From Nocardia transvalensis NBRC 15921 (GTDB lineage Bacteria; Actinomycetota; Actinomycetes; Mycobacteriales; Mycobacteriaceae): DNA of 64,000 nt. Below the pieces are notes generated by a model. It had not been told where the DNA came from. It saw nothing but the letters and a program-made list of their open reading frames with translations, and searched no databases. This document shows, piece after piece, positions 16,989 to 24,763 of the stretch. The stretch's first letter is position 1, and the number at the start of each line of letters is the position of its first letter. The translations under genes and the position numbers were made by a program. The stretch spans positions 1 through 64,000 of the forward strand of contig NZ_BAGL01000002.1 of NCBI RefSeq assembly GCF_000308875.1, read 5' to 3'.

Positions 16989-17295
16989 TTATCGACGGAG
17001 TCGCGGCCGTCGCCGAGTGACCCGGCCAACTGACGATTCGTCCTTCGGCCTGGGCTCGGGCCAGAACACGGCGACCACGAATACGGCAGCCGGCAGGGCG
17101 ACTACGACGAACAAGCCAACCTGCCAGCTCATGAGGCCTCCGGCGTCGTTCGTCCCCCTGGAGTGAGTCGACGTCGCTGTCTGGCCCATAGAACTCCATG
17201 TAGACCCCCGGGCCATCCTCAGCAGTCTCACCGCCGTACGCACGTACTTCGAGTACGCCGCTCGGGAACTCGAACAGCCTTGTGCGCCAATCCAT
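16989..17295 (-). pseudogene. Small membrane protein, apparently frameshifted at a G5 run
   Basis: An ATG at 17295 with a good GAGAGG Shine-Dalgarno begins MDWRTRLFEFPSGVLEV and reads plausibly to DSLQG at a run of five G (C5 on the + strand, 17154-17158). Staying in that frame gives an Arg-rich tail that would overlap the amidohydrolase by about 100 bp. Shifting by one base at the run continues as TNDAGGLMSWQVGLFVVV, a clear membrane segment, and stops at 16989. A one-base indel in the run (real or a sequencing error) would therefore restore a protein of about 101 residues with an acidic soluble front and a C-terminal membrane anchor. Alternatively the ATG at 17132 starts a separate 47-residue membrane protein. 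No family recognised. Confidence 0.5.
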
Positions 17296-17410
17296 ATCGA
17301 CCTCTCATAGCCGTTGGTAGGCGACCCGGAGCCGGGATAGCTCCGCCGGTCCCGGGTGCCGATTACGACGCTAGGAAGGGCGCGGGCCTTTCGCCTACAT
17401 CTATGCCGAA

Positions 17411-17480
17411 CTATGCTCAAATAGACTAAAACCAGGTCATCATCGCTCACTCGAGGCAATATGGAGATGATTGAGCATAG
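17411..17480. promoter_or_regulatory. Inverted repeat in the divergent promoter of the DUF6879 island
   Basis: CTATGCTCAA (17411-17420) and TTGAGCATAG (17471-17480) are perfect inverse complements 50 bp apart in an AT-rich gap. They lie between the small membrane protein gene (start 17295) and the island's first gene (start 17510). They could be two half-operators for the HTH protein at the island's end. The 17296-17509 gap otherwise shows no gene. Confidence 0.5.
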
Positions 17481-17509
17481 ATTCGCCTAACTGAGACAGG
17501 AGCCTCACC

Positions 17510-17851
17510 ATGTGGTTGACATTCCTCGGCAAGGGTGGTTCCGGCGACGGCGAGTGCCCAGCGCTGTACGCGACCGATGCGGGCACCTACCTTGTTGTCG
17601 GCTGGAGGACCGAGCCAGCATCGACGGTGGAGATACCTCACCTGCTGCTCGGGTTCGCCCAGCCGGACACGTTCATCGGGGCGGCCATGAGCGACACGGG
17701 CAGAGGCACTTTCCTGGTATCCGGTCGACCGATCACCGATCGTGAGACGGTAGACCAGATGAACATGGAGGCCCACGAGACTGCCATCGAGGTGCCGAAA
17801 TCCGAGAGGACTTACTACGGTGCAATTGAGGCAGCCCAGCCCGTGGCCTGA
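17510..17851 (+). CDS. Hypothetical protein, first gene of the DUF6879/HTH island
   Basis: The product is 113 residues, beginning MWLTFLGKGGSGDGECPALYAT and containing YLVVGWRTE and FIGAAMSDTGRGTFLVSGR. It has no signal peptide or membrane segment and I do not recognise a named domain. It overlaps the DUF6879 gene by 32 bp, which in turn overlaps the HTH regulator by 4 bp, so the three are one operon. Short proteins of this kind commonly precede DUF6879 genes in Streptomyces and Nocardia. The Shine-Dalgarno ACAGGAG supports the ATG. Local base composition is clearly lower in GC than the flanks. Confidence 0.72.
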   Translation: MWLTFLGKGGSGDGECPALYATDAGTYLVVGWRTEPASTVEIPHLLLGFAQPDTFIGAAMSDTGRGTFLVSGRPITDRETVDQMNMEAHETAIEVPKSERTYYGAIEAAQPVA

Positions 17852-18356
17852 GCTTTTTCGTGAAGCCCAGCAGGAAGCATTTCATATGGAGGTGCGGGAC
17901 ACGTACGCGGTTCCCGGCGAACTCGAGGCACTGCACCGATTCCTTGCCGGAGAGCCGCCCCTGCCGGATTACAGCAAGCGCCCCTGGACTGCATTGGTTC
18001 GGGAAACCGTCGGCCGGGGCGTGACAGTAAGTCGGGTTCGTGTAGTCACCGTGCCGCACAGTGATTACCAGCGCTGGCTACTGTCTATTACTGCCGGGAA
18101 TATCGAAGCCGGCGAAGATATTCGATATCTACCTCGCCATCTCGCCCCAGACGTCCCGTCGGACGACTGGTGGTTGTTCGATGATACGAAGATCGGGTTC
18201 AATCTGGTAGACGATGATGGGCAGCCCGCCGGTGCGGCGATAACCACAGACAAAGGAATTGTGGCGTATTGTCGCCGTGTGAAGGAAACTCTCTGGCAGT
18301 CTGCCGTCCCATTTGATGAGTACATCGCCGATGCGCCGGTAAATCCCGCCTCGTGA
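17820..18356 (+). CDS. DUF6879 family protein
   Basis: The 178-residue product has the DUF6879 hallmarks: WPELFREAQQEAFHMEVRD near the N-terminus, WTALVRETVGRGVTVSRVR, HSDYQRWLL and a terminal WQSAVPFDEY. It starts at a GTG inside the preceding gene and its stop overlaps the next GTG (GTGA, 18353-18356). DUF6879 proteins are almost always encoded beside a DUF5753-type HTH regulator, and such pairs have been proposed to act like toxin-antitoxin or developmental switches in Streptomyces. No catalytic residues are evident. The lower GC suggests acquisition or atypical history. Confidence 0.82.
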   Translation: MQLRQPSPWPELFREAQQEAFHMEVRDTYAVPGELEALHRFLAGEPPLPDYSKRPWTALVRETVGRGVTVSRVRVVTVPHSDYQRWLLSITAGNIEAGEDIRYLPRHLAPDVPSDDWWLFDDTKIGFNLVDDDGQPAGAAITTDKGIVAYCRRVKETLWQSAVPFDEYIADAPVNPAS

Positions 18357-19189
18357 CAGACTCGGTTCAACAAGCACGCGAAGCCCTCGGCGAACGTCTC
18401 CGGGGGCTTCGCCTATCGGCTGGGCTGAGTGGCAGTGAACTCGCCCGCCGGGCTGGGTGGCATCAGACGAGAGTGCCGAAGATCGAGTACGGAAAAACCA
18501 AGCCATCGGAAGCTGATATCAAGACCTGGTGCACTCTCACAGGATCGAACGGCGAGATACCCGAACTTGTCGCCACGCTCCGCAACATCGATGCCGCTTA
18601 TCGTGAATGGCGACGCACGCTCAGCGGCGGCACAAAACAGAAACAGCAAGAAATCCTACGCATGACCCGCCAATCCAGAGTCATGCGAATGTATCAGCCG
18701 ACATTGATTCCCGGGCTGCTCCAAACCGCTGAATATGCATACGAAATCCTGCGCAGGTCCATCAAATTTCACAAGATTCCGGACGACCTCGATGAAGGTG
18801 TCGCCAAGAGGATGGAACGCCAGCAGGTTCTATATCAGGGTGATCGACTCTTCCATATATTGATGGGCGAGTCCGCCCTGTACAACAACGTCGGCGGAAA
18901 CTCGGTGATGACAGGGCAATTGGACAGGTTGATGGCGATAATGGGTTTACCTCGCGTTAGTTTCGGAATTATCCCGACGGGCACAGAACTACCGATGCAA
19001 CTGACAAATTTCGTTATGTTCGATGAACGCCGGGTAACCGTCGAGACGGTCACCGCAGAATTGGCTGTAACTCAACCACGAGAGATCAGGGCATATCACC
19101 AAACGTTCGACATCCTCGCAGGTCATTCCGTCACAGGCGATGCGGCACGAGATCTTATTCGCAAGGCCGTCGAGGCACGGGCTACCTAG
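18353..19189 (+). CDS. XRE-type HTH regulator with DUF5753 domain (Scr1-like)
   Basis: The product has 278 residues. An XRE helix-turn-helix at about 10-65 (LGERLRGLRLSAGLSGSELA, RRAGWHQTRVPKIEYGK) is followed by the DUF5753 domain (about 90-275) with MRMYQPTLIPGLLQTAEYA, MGESALY and LPRVSFGIIPTG. This architecture is that of actinobacterial Scr1/BldB-partner type regulators described as antitoxin-like. It is translationally coupled to the DUF6879 gene. The inverted repeat upstream of the operon is a candidate binding site. Its 3' end overlaps the convergent membrane protein gene by 8 bp. Confidence 0.88.
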   Translation: MTDSVQQAREALGERLRGLRLSAGLSGSELARRAGWHQTRVPKIEYGKTKPSEADIKTWCTLTGSNGEIPELVATLRNIDAAYREWRRTLSGGTKQKQQEILRMTRQSRVMRMYQPTLIPGLLQTAEYAYEILRRSIKFHKIPDDLDEGVAKRMERQQVLYQGDRLFHILMGESALYNNVGGNSVMTGQLDRLMAIMGLPRVSFGIIPTGTELPMQLTNFVMFDERRVTVETVTAELAVTQPREIRAYHQTFDILAGHSVTGDAARDLIRKAVEARAT

Positions 19190-19634
19190 ACGAATAGTCA
19201 GTGAACCGGCGATGTGGGCTGCGTATGCGATTCGTGTGGCCGCGGGTGCTGAGCATCGACAAGGCCAGTGCGGCAAGCCATATCAGGATGTCGGCGGTGT
19301 AGGTCAGGATCAACGGGACGTTGAAGTAGACGAGGGCTTGGTGGGGTGTCGTCAGGACATGGTCGACGAACGTCAGCTCGTGGTGGCCGTCGTAGGCGAA
19401 ATACAGCTTCGCGGTTTGCGCGGAAAAGGAGAGTCCGGCGAGCAGAGCTATGGTCCATGAGACCACTCGCATGGTGCGCGACCGCAGTGCGAGGACCACC
19501 GATATCGCTGCCACCGCGATCGACAGGACGGCGACCCCCAGGGTGCATACCGTATGTGCCGCCAGCGATTCGCGGATCGGGAGCGAGGAAAGCCGGAGAG
19601 CGATGTCACCGGCAAAAGCACACAGGCACAGCAT
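19182..19634 (-). CDS. Uncharacterised three-helix membrane protein
   Basis: The product has 150 residues from ATG 19634. Hydrophobic segments are at about 25-47 (HTVCTLGVAVLSIAVAAISV), 52-72 (VVSWTIALLAGLSFSAQTAK) and 103-128 (FNVPLILTYTADILIWLAAL). Between the second and third is a polar loop FAYDGHHELTFVDHVLTTPHQ. The tail is basic (RGHTNRIRSPHRRF). No family is recognised. It lies convergent to the DUF5753 regulator and downstream of the AraC gene on the same strand, about 60 bp away, so it may belong to the AraC unit. Confidence 0.65.
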   Translation of the reverse strand: MLCLCAFAGDIALRLSSLPIRESLAAHTVCTLGVAVLSIAVAAISVVLALRSRTMRVVSWTIALLAGLSFSAQTAKLYFAYDGHHELTFVDHVLTTPHQALVYFNVPLILTYTADILIWLAALALSMLSTRGHTNRIRSPHRRFTDYSSR

Positions 19635-19693
19635 CGTTCGTACTCTGCTCGCCCCCGGGCAGTGAGCGTCGCGACGCCGACCACACCCTAAGC

Positions 19694-20602
19694 CTAATGC
19701 GCTCGGGCCGATTCGAGGCGCTCGCGTCGATAGGCGCCGGGTGCGATCCGGTACTCCCGTTTGAATGCCTTGGCGAAAGCGAATTCCGACGTGTAACCCA
19801 CCTGCCGGGCGATGGTCGCGATCGGGGCGCGGTCGCGCCGTAGCAGGCGGGCCGCGATGATCATCCGCCAGCGAGTGAGGTACGTCAGTGGTGGTTCGCC
19901 TACCAGTTTGGTGAAACGGCGGGTGAAAGTGGCTCGCGCCAAACAGATCTCGCTCGCCAAGCGGTCGACGGTCCACGGTTCGGCGGGGTGGGAGTGCATC
20001 TTGTGCAAGCTGTGGCCGATCGCCTTGTCGGTCATCGCCGCGGTCCATCCGGTGGTCTTTCCGTCGTACCAGGCACGCAGGATGTAGAGCAGCAGCGCAT
20101 CCACCAGAGAGCCCACGATCGCGTCGCCGCCGGGGTCTCGTGTCTCGATCTCGGCGCTCAGGAGTTCGACGACGGTCTGCAACCGTTGCCGCGGCGGGCC
20201 GGACAGATGGACCACGTCGGGAAGGCCGGCGAGCAGCGGGTGCCGGATTCCTTGCTCGATCTGATAGGCCCCGGACAGCACGACGGTCTCCGCGCCGTCG
20301 CCGCCGACCGTAACCCCGTCGATGCGGCCGTCCACGACAAGATCGAGGGGTTCCGTCTCGAGGGCATCCGCGAGGGTGTGCGCCGCGCTGCCGGGCATCA
20401 GTACGACGTCCCCGGCTCGCAGCGGGAGCGGGTCGGCGCCGTCGCGGAGCAGCCGGCACTCGCCGTGCACGATCACGTGAAAGCCGAATCCCTGCCGTCC
20501 GCCGAACCGCAATCCCCAAGGCGCGCGAGCCCGGGTGAGTACGGACAAGGCCGGGGCGGTGGTCAGCGCGGCCACCGCATCGCTCAGGACATCGATCGCC
20601 AC
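19694..20602 (-). CDS. AraC-family transcriptional regulator (cupin_6 type)
   Basis: The 302-residue product has an N-terminal cupin-like sensor (PWGLRFGGRQGFGFHVIVHG, LRAGDVVLMPGSAAHTLAD) and a C-terminal AraC DNA-binding domain with two HTHs (WTVDRLASEICLARATFTRR; ATIARQVGYTSEFAFAKAFK). The GTG at 20602 is chosen because it follows CTGGAGG at ideal spacing; an ATG at 20644 would add 14 residues and run into the operator. It is divergent from an SDR gene, and a perfect palindrome lies between them. Repression or activation of the SDR is the likely job. Confidence 0.9.
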   Translation of the reverse strand: MAIDVLSDAVAALTTAPALSVLTRARAPWGLRFGGRQGFGFHVIVHGECRLLRDGADPLPLRAGDVVLMPGSAAHTLADALETEPLDLVVDGRIDGVTVGGDGAETVVLSGAYQIEQGIRHPLLAGLPDVVHLSGPPRQRLQTVVELLSAEIETRDPGGDAIVGSLVDALLLYILRAWYDGKTTGWTAAMTDKAIGHSLHKMHSHPAEPWTVDRLASEICLARATFTRRFTKLVGEPPLTYLTRWRMIIAARLLRRDRAPIATIARQVGYTSEFAFAKAFKREYRIAPGAYRRERLESARAH

Positions 20603-20617
20603 CGAACCTCCAGAGTG

Positions 20618-20629
20618 ATCCGATCGGAT
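20618..20629. promoter_or_regulatory. ATCCGATCGGAT palindrome between AraC and SDR genes
   Basis: A perfect 12-bp palindrome lies 16 bp upstream of the AraC GTG and about 90 bp upstream of the SDR start. A partial repeat (TTCGGATCAT) lies nearby at 20652-20661. It is a candidate operator for the adjacent AraC regulator. Confidence 0.5.
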
Positions 20630-20717
20630 ATGTTTCGGGCACATTCCACCATGGTTCGGATCATTGTCGGCCCATAACGTCGGTGTGGCACAGCAGAATC
20701 GTCAAAGGGAGACCACC

Positions 20718-21452
20718 ATGTCGCACACATCGACCGCCATCGTCACCGGTGCCGCGCAGGGCATCGGCCGCGCCATCGCCGAACGACTCGGCTCGGCCGG
20801 AACCGCAGTCGTCGTCAACTACCGTTCGGATGCCGCGGCGGCCGAATCCGTGGTGTCCACCATCCGCGCGGCGGGCGGCGAGGCGACGGCGGTACACGCC
20901 GATGTCTCCGTGCCCGAGCAAGTCGACCGGCTGTTCGACGTCGCGCGACAGCAGTACGGCGACCCGGACGTCGTCGTGCACAGCGCGGCCGTCACCCATT
21001 TCGCTCCGCTGGCCCAGTCCACCGATGCCGATTACGACCGGGTCTTCGACGCCAACACCAGAGCCACGTTCGCCACCCTGCGCGCGGCCGCCGGACATGT
21101 GGTCGACAACGGCCGAATCATCGTCATTTCCAGTGGCGCCGCAGTGGTCCCACGCGCGAACGCCGGCCTGTACGCCGCAAGCAAGGCCGCGGGCGATCAA
21201 CTCGTCCGGGTACTGGCCACCGAACTCGCCGCACGCCGTATCACCGTGAACAGCGTCCTCCCCGGCCCGACGCGCACCGAAAAAGTAGCGGCCACAGTCC
21301 CACCCGACCAGATCTCCGCGATCGCCGCCGAGATCCCCCTCGGCAGACTCGCCGACCCCACCGACATCGCCGACATCGTCACCTTCCTGGCCTCCGACGC
21401 CGCCCGCTGGATCACCGGCCAGACCCTACACGCAGGCGGCGGAATGTTCTGA
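20718..21452 (+). CDS. Short-chain dehydrogenase/reductase (FabG-like)
   Basis: The 244-residue classical SDR has the NAD(P) motif TGAAQGIGRAIA at about 10-21, an NNAG equivalent reading HSAAVTHFAPL (atypical but common in this branch), catalytic Ser in VISSGAAVV, and YAASK as the YXXXK motif. The C-terminal ITGQTLHAGGGMF is typical. The start is the ATG after GGGAGACCACC. It probably reduces a carbonyl with NADPH. It is divergent from and likely regulated by the AraC protein. No substrate can be inferred. Confidence 0.92.
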   Translation: MSHTSTAIVTGAAQGIGRAIAERLGSAGTAVVVNYRSDAAAAESVVSTIRAAGGEATAVHADVSVPEQVDRLFDVARQQYGDPDVVVHSAAVTHFAPLAQSTDADYDRVFDANTRATFATLRAAAGHVVDNGRIIVISSGAAVVPRANAGLYAASKAAGDQLVRVLATELAARRITVNSVLPGPTRTEKVAATVPPDQISAIAAEIPLGRLADPTDIADIVTFLASDAARWITGQTLHAGGGMF

Positions 21453-21541
21453 CCCCTTGGAAGATTCATCCCAGGCGGGATTGTTCACAGTCGGAGTAGC
21501 GTGCTGCCGCACGAGGGGTTGTCGAACCAGGAGAAGAATCG

Positions 21542-21859
21542 GTGGGCGAGACAGGCATCGTGCGGGAATGGCACGTCGAAGAGGGCTGGGGCGTAATCGA
21601 GTCCCGGTCGGTTCCCGGTGGATGCTGGGTGTCGTTTGCGGCGGTGAAGTCCGAGCGCAGGGATCTGGTCGTCGGCCAGGATGTGGAATTCGAGTGGGAG
21701 TCGGCGGAGCAGGACGGGTTCGACTTCCGAGCGCTGCGGGTCTGGCCGACGGGTGACAGTCCTGTCGAACGACCGATCGACCGCACGAGCCGGGGCATGA
21801 CGATGGCCGCGTGGGATATCGACCCCGAGACAGCGGAGCGCCGCCGAATCGACCTGTAG
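21542..21859 (+). CDS. Cold-shock-domain protein
   Basis: The 105-residue protein begins with a cold-shock-like domain: GIVREWHVEEGWGVIES matches G-x-V-K-W-F-n-x-x-k-G-f-G-F-I, followed by VPGGCWVSFAAV and VVGQDVEFEWE, while the aromatic RNP1/RNP2 residues are partly replaced. A C-terminal tail of about 35 residues (PIDRTSRGMTMAAWDIDPET) is unrelated. Divergent CSD proteins of this kind are common in Actinobacteria, and nucleic-acid binding is presumed. The GTG start is favoured by the domain boundary. A strong hairpin follows the stop. Confidence 0.82.
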   Translation: MGETGIVREWHVEEGWGVIESRSVPGGCWVSFAAVKSERRDLVVGQDVEFEWESAEQDGFDFRALRVWPTGDSPVERPIDRTSRGMTMAAWDIDPETAERRRIDL

Positions 21860-21873
21860 CGCGGCTAGGCGGC

Positions 21874-21906
21874 GGCGCCCAGGTCCCCCGGCGGGACCCG
21901 GGCGCC
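21874..21906. terminator. Bidirectional terminator hairpin
   Basis: GGCGCCCAGGTCCC pairs with GGGACCCGGGCGCC (13 of 14 bp) around a 5-base loop, between the convergent cold-shock and secreted-protein genes. Confidence 0.75.
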
Positions 21907-21916
21907 GTCGCGTGTG

Positions 21917-22285
21917 TCAGGCGGGGATTTGGCCGCCGATGGCGCCGCCCAGGGCTGCGCCTGCGGTTGCGCCTACGACCGCGCCCGTTGCCGCGCCGAG
22001 GCCGACGCCGACCGCGATGCCGGCGACCGTGCCGACGGGGCAGGCGACTGTGGTTGCCACGCAGCCGGTGACGCCGCCCGCTACCGCGCCGAGGCCCGCG
22101 CCGGCGACCGTGCCGACCGCGCCGCCGACGACGCCACCGACGGCCTCGCCGGGAATTGCCTGGGTCTGGCCGGCGGCGACCGGCTGGACGGGGGCGGGGG
22201 CGGGGGACGCGGCCTGGGACATGCCGGCGCCCGCGCCGATCATGGCGGCGGTGACGGTGACGGTCATGGTGATTTTACGAATCAT
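21917..22285 (-). CDS. Secreted glycine-zipper protein
   Basis: The 122-residue protein has a signal peptide (KITMTVTVTAAMIGAGAGMS ending QAAS, cleavage near residue 25), a short Pro/Gln-rich linker, and a long glycine-zipper region. The zipper is rich in repeated GxxxG (GEAVGGVVGGAVGTVAGAGL, GVGLGAATGAVVGATAGAAL). Two Cys in GCVATTVACP may form a disulfide. Proteins like this are frequent in Nocardia and may insert into or cross the mycolate outer membrane, though none is characterised to my knowledge. It is monocistronic between a terminator hairpin and the SDR gene. Confidence 0.78.
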   Translation of the reverse strand: MIRKITMTVTVTAAMIGAGAGMSQAASPAPAPVQPVAAGQTQAIPGEAVGGVVGGAVGTVAGAGLGAVAGGVTGCVATTVACPVGTVAGIAVGVGLGAATGAVVGATAGAALGGAIGGQIPA

Positions 22286-22416
22286 GGTGGAACTCCCTCA
22301 TCTTTCGAGACCACATACGTGGCCTGCGAACAGACTGACAGAGTTCCGCACTCCATGCCGGAGTGTCCGGGGCTGTCGGCTCCCGTCGCGCACTCGGTCG
22401 CCGGCCTTCCCGGTGG

Positions 22417-23118
22417 TCAGCGGGCGATCGGCCGCAGCACGATTTCGGTCGGGTGGGCGTCGCGCGGGGTAAGGACCGCGTTGCCTACGGTTAGCGCGAC
22501 GGTTTCGGCCGTGAGGAATTCGTTCGCGTCGAATTCGCGGCCCTCGGTGGCGACGATGGCGCGTTGCATATCCGTGGCGATGCGGCCCGGATGGATCGAG
22601 GTCACCCGCAATCGAGGCTCCTCGAGGCGCAGGGCGTCACCGAAGGCGCGGAGGGCGAACTTACTCGCCGCGTAGACGCCCCAGCCGGCGTTCGCGCGCA
22701 GGCCCGCACCCGAATTGATCAGCACCACATGGCCGTTGGCGGAGCGCAGCGCGGGAAGGAGCAGGCGGGTCAGTTCGGAGACCGCGATCACGTTGGCCTC
22801 CAGTGTTTCTCGCCACACCGAAACCGAAGACTCTGCGACGGTGCCCAATTCGGCGACACCGGCGTTGTGGACCAGCACGTCGAGGCGCTCGATCGGCGCG
22901 GCCGCGCGCGCCACGGCCTCGTAGTCGGTCAGGTCCACCGGCCAGGCGGTGGCGCCGGGCAGTTCGCCCAGGATGCCGCTCAGCGCATCCACCGAGCGCG
23001 CGCCGAGCAGCAGGTCGTGCGTGGGCGCGAGTTCCCGGGCGATCGCGGCGCCGAGCCCGCGGCTCGCACCGGTGACGAGGGCCGTCGGCCTGGGGGTTTC
23101 GGAGCTGGATACGGACAT
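22417..23118 (-). CDS. Short-chain dehydrogenase/reductase
   Basis: The 233-residue SDR has TGASRGLGAAIA at about 16-27, DLTDYEAV, the NAG motif VLVHNAGVAELG, Ser in LINSGAG and YAASKFALR as YXXXK, plus a HPGRIATDM segment seen in SDRs resembling sepiapterin reductase/YbbO. The ATG at 23118 precedes the conserved start; longer versions read through unconserved sequence. It is divergent from the glucosylglycerate hydrolase gene. The substrate is unknown. Confidence 0.9.
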   Translation of the reverse strand: MSVSSSETPRPTALVTGASRGLGAAIARELAPTHDLLLGARSVDALSGILGELPGATAWPVDLTDYEAVARAAAPIERLDVLVHNAGVAELGTVAESSVSVWRETLEANVIAVSELTRLLLPALRSANGHVVLINSGAGLRANAGWGVYAASKFALRAFGDALRLEEPRLRVTSIHPGRIATDMQRAIVATEGREFDANEFLTAETVALTVGNAVLTPRDAHPTEIVLRPIAR

Positions 23119-23372
23119 GGGCACCACGGTAACCGGGCACCGCCGTAACCCCCCGTCGCACACCGACGATGCACTGCTTGGTCGCTGTGAGCAATCAGTC
23201 ACCCTTCGGGTGGCGAGCACCCGGCGACCGGGTGTATCTATCTCGGCAACCGGAATCACGAACCGAGGCGAACAGTGTGACAACTGCCCAACAACAGCCC
23301 GCACACCGTCGACCGGAGGGTGGGGAATCGTCGCAACGCGCATACCTGCGGGTTACGTCGCAGAATAGGGGT

Positions 23373-24707
23373 ATGAACGGGCCCGGTTTCACCCCGACAC
23401 AACTCGCGGCCCGGGCCGCGTACCTCCTCCGCGGCAACGATCTGGGCACCATGACCAGCGCCGCACCCAAGCTCTACCCGCACATGTGGAGCTGGGACGC
23501 GGCATTCGTCGCGGTCGGCCTGGCTCCCCTGAGCGTGGAGCGCGCGGTGGTCGAACTCGACACGCTGCTGTCGGCGCAGTGGAAGAACGGGATGATCCCG
23601 CACATCGTGTTCGCCAACGGTGTGGACGGCTATTTCCCCGGCCCCGCCCGCTGGGAGTGCCGGCGGCTTGCCGCCAACGCCCCGGACGGGCCCGACACCT
23701 CCGGCATCACCCAGCCGCCCGTGCACGCGATCGCCGTACAGCGGATCCTCGATCACTCCCGCCGCCACGGCCGCAGCACGCGCGCGGTCGCCGAGGAATT
23801 CCTCGATCGCCGGTGGGCGGACCTGATGCGCTGGCATCGCTGGCTCGCCCACGCCCGCGACCCGAAGAAGAACGGCCGGATCACGCTGTACCACGGCTGG
23901 GAATCGGGGATGGACAACTCGCCGCGCTGGGACCGCGCCTACGACAACGTCGTTCCCGGCGACCTCACTCCCTACGAACGCGCCGACATCACCCTGGTCG
24001 ATGCCAGCCAGCGGCCCAGCGACCGCGAGTACGACCGGTACCTGTGGCTCGTCGAGCAGATGCGGCGATGTGGATACGACGATTTCCAACTCGCTTCGAC
24101 GATGAGTTTCGCTGTGGAGGACGTATTCGTCACCGCGATCTTCGCCCTGGCGTGCGAGGTGCTGGCGAATATCGGCGAGGACTACCGGCTCCCGAACGCC
24201 GATGTGCGCGAACTGTACGAGTGGGCGGACTACTTCCGCGCCGGTGTCATCGCCACCACCGATCCGCGTTCCGGCGCGGCGCGCGACTACGACATCCGCC
24301 TGGGGAAGTGGATCACGACCGAGACCCTGGCCATGTTCGCGCCGCTGCTGTGCGGCGGCCTGCCCCGCGACGCCGAACGCAGCCTGCTGCGGACGTTCGA
24401 GGGCCCGCGCTTCTGCGGCCATCCGGATCTGCGCTACGCGCTGCCGCCGTCGACCTCGCCGGTCGCGAAGGACTTCCGCCGCAGCGAATACTGGCGGGGC
24501 CCGGTGTGGCCGGTGATGAGCTGGCTGTTCTCCTGGGTCTTCGCCCGCCGCGGCTGGGCCGAGCGCTCGTTCATGCTGCGCGCCGAGGGTCTGCGGCAGG
24601 CCAGCGACGGCAGCTTCGCCGAGTACTACGACCCGTTCACCGGCCAGCCGCTGGGGAGTATGCAGCAGTCGTGGACGGCGGCCTCGGTCCTGGACTGGCT
24701 GGGCTGA
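23373..24707 (+). CDS. ggh: Glucosylglycerate hydrolase (GH63-type)
   Basis: The 444-residue product agrees almost residue by residue with what I recall of Mycolicibacterium hassiacum glucosylglycerate hydrolase: FTPTQLAARAAYLLRGNDLG, LYPHMWSWDAAFVA, YHGWESGMDNSPRWD, EYWRGPVWPV and SFAEYY. The GMDN Asp and the EYY Glu fit the family's catalytic pair. It hydrolyses alpha-glucosylglycerate, a compatible solute made under nitrogen stress, to glucose and glycerate in the cytosol. The ATG at 23373 gives the expected length; the upstream 254 bp (23119-23372) hold no clear gene and should contain divergent promoters for this gene and the SDR. Confidence 0.92.
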   Translation: MNGPGFTPTQLAARAAYLLRGNDLGTMTSAAPKLYPHMWSWDAAFVAVGLAPLSVERAVVELDTLLSAQWKNGMIPHIVFANGVDGYFPGPARWECRRLAANAPDGPDTSGITQPPVHAIAVQRILDHSRRHGRSTRAVAEEFLDRRWADLMRWHRWLAHARDPKKNGRITLYHGWESGMDNSPRWDRAYDNVVPGDLTPYERADITLVDASQRPSDREYDRYLWLVEQMRRCGYDDFQLASTMSFAVEDVFVTAIFALACEVLANIGEDYRLPNADVRELYEWADYFRAGVIATTDPRSGAARDYDIRLGKWITTETLAMFAPLLCGGLPRDAERSLLRTFEGPRFCGHPDLRYALPPSTSPVAKDFRRSEYWRGPVWPVMSWLFSWVFARRGWAERSFMLRAEGLRQASDGSFAEYYDPFTGQPLGSMQQSWTAASVLDWLG

Positions 24708-24763
24708 GCGATTCGCGGCGATGAGTGTGGTCACATCCGGCTCGGGTGCTTACGCTCGTACCC

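Noticed and set aside
16834..17295. The 153-codon uninterrupted minus frame extending into the amidohydrolase gene
   Set aside because: After the G5 run the product becomes Arg-rich and overlaps a well-supported gene by 100 bp; the frameshift reading gives a membrane helix instead.
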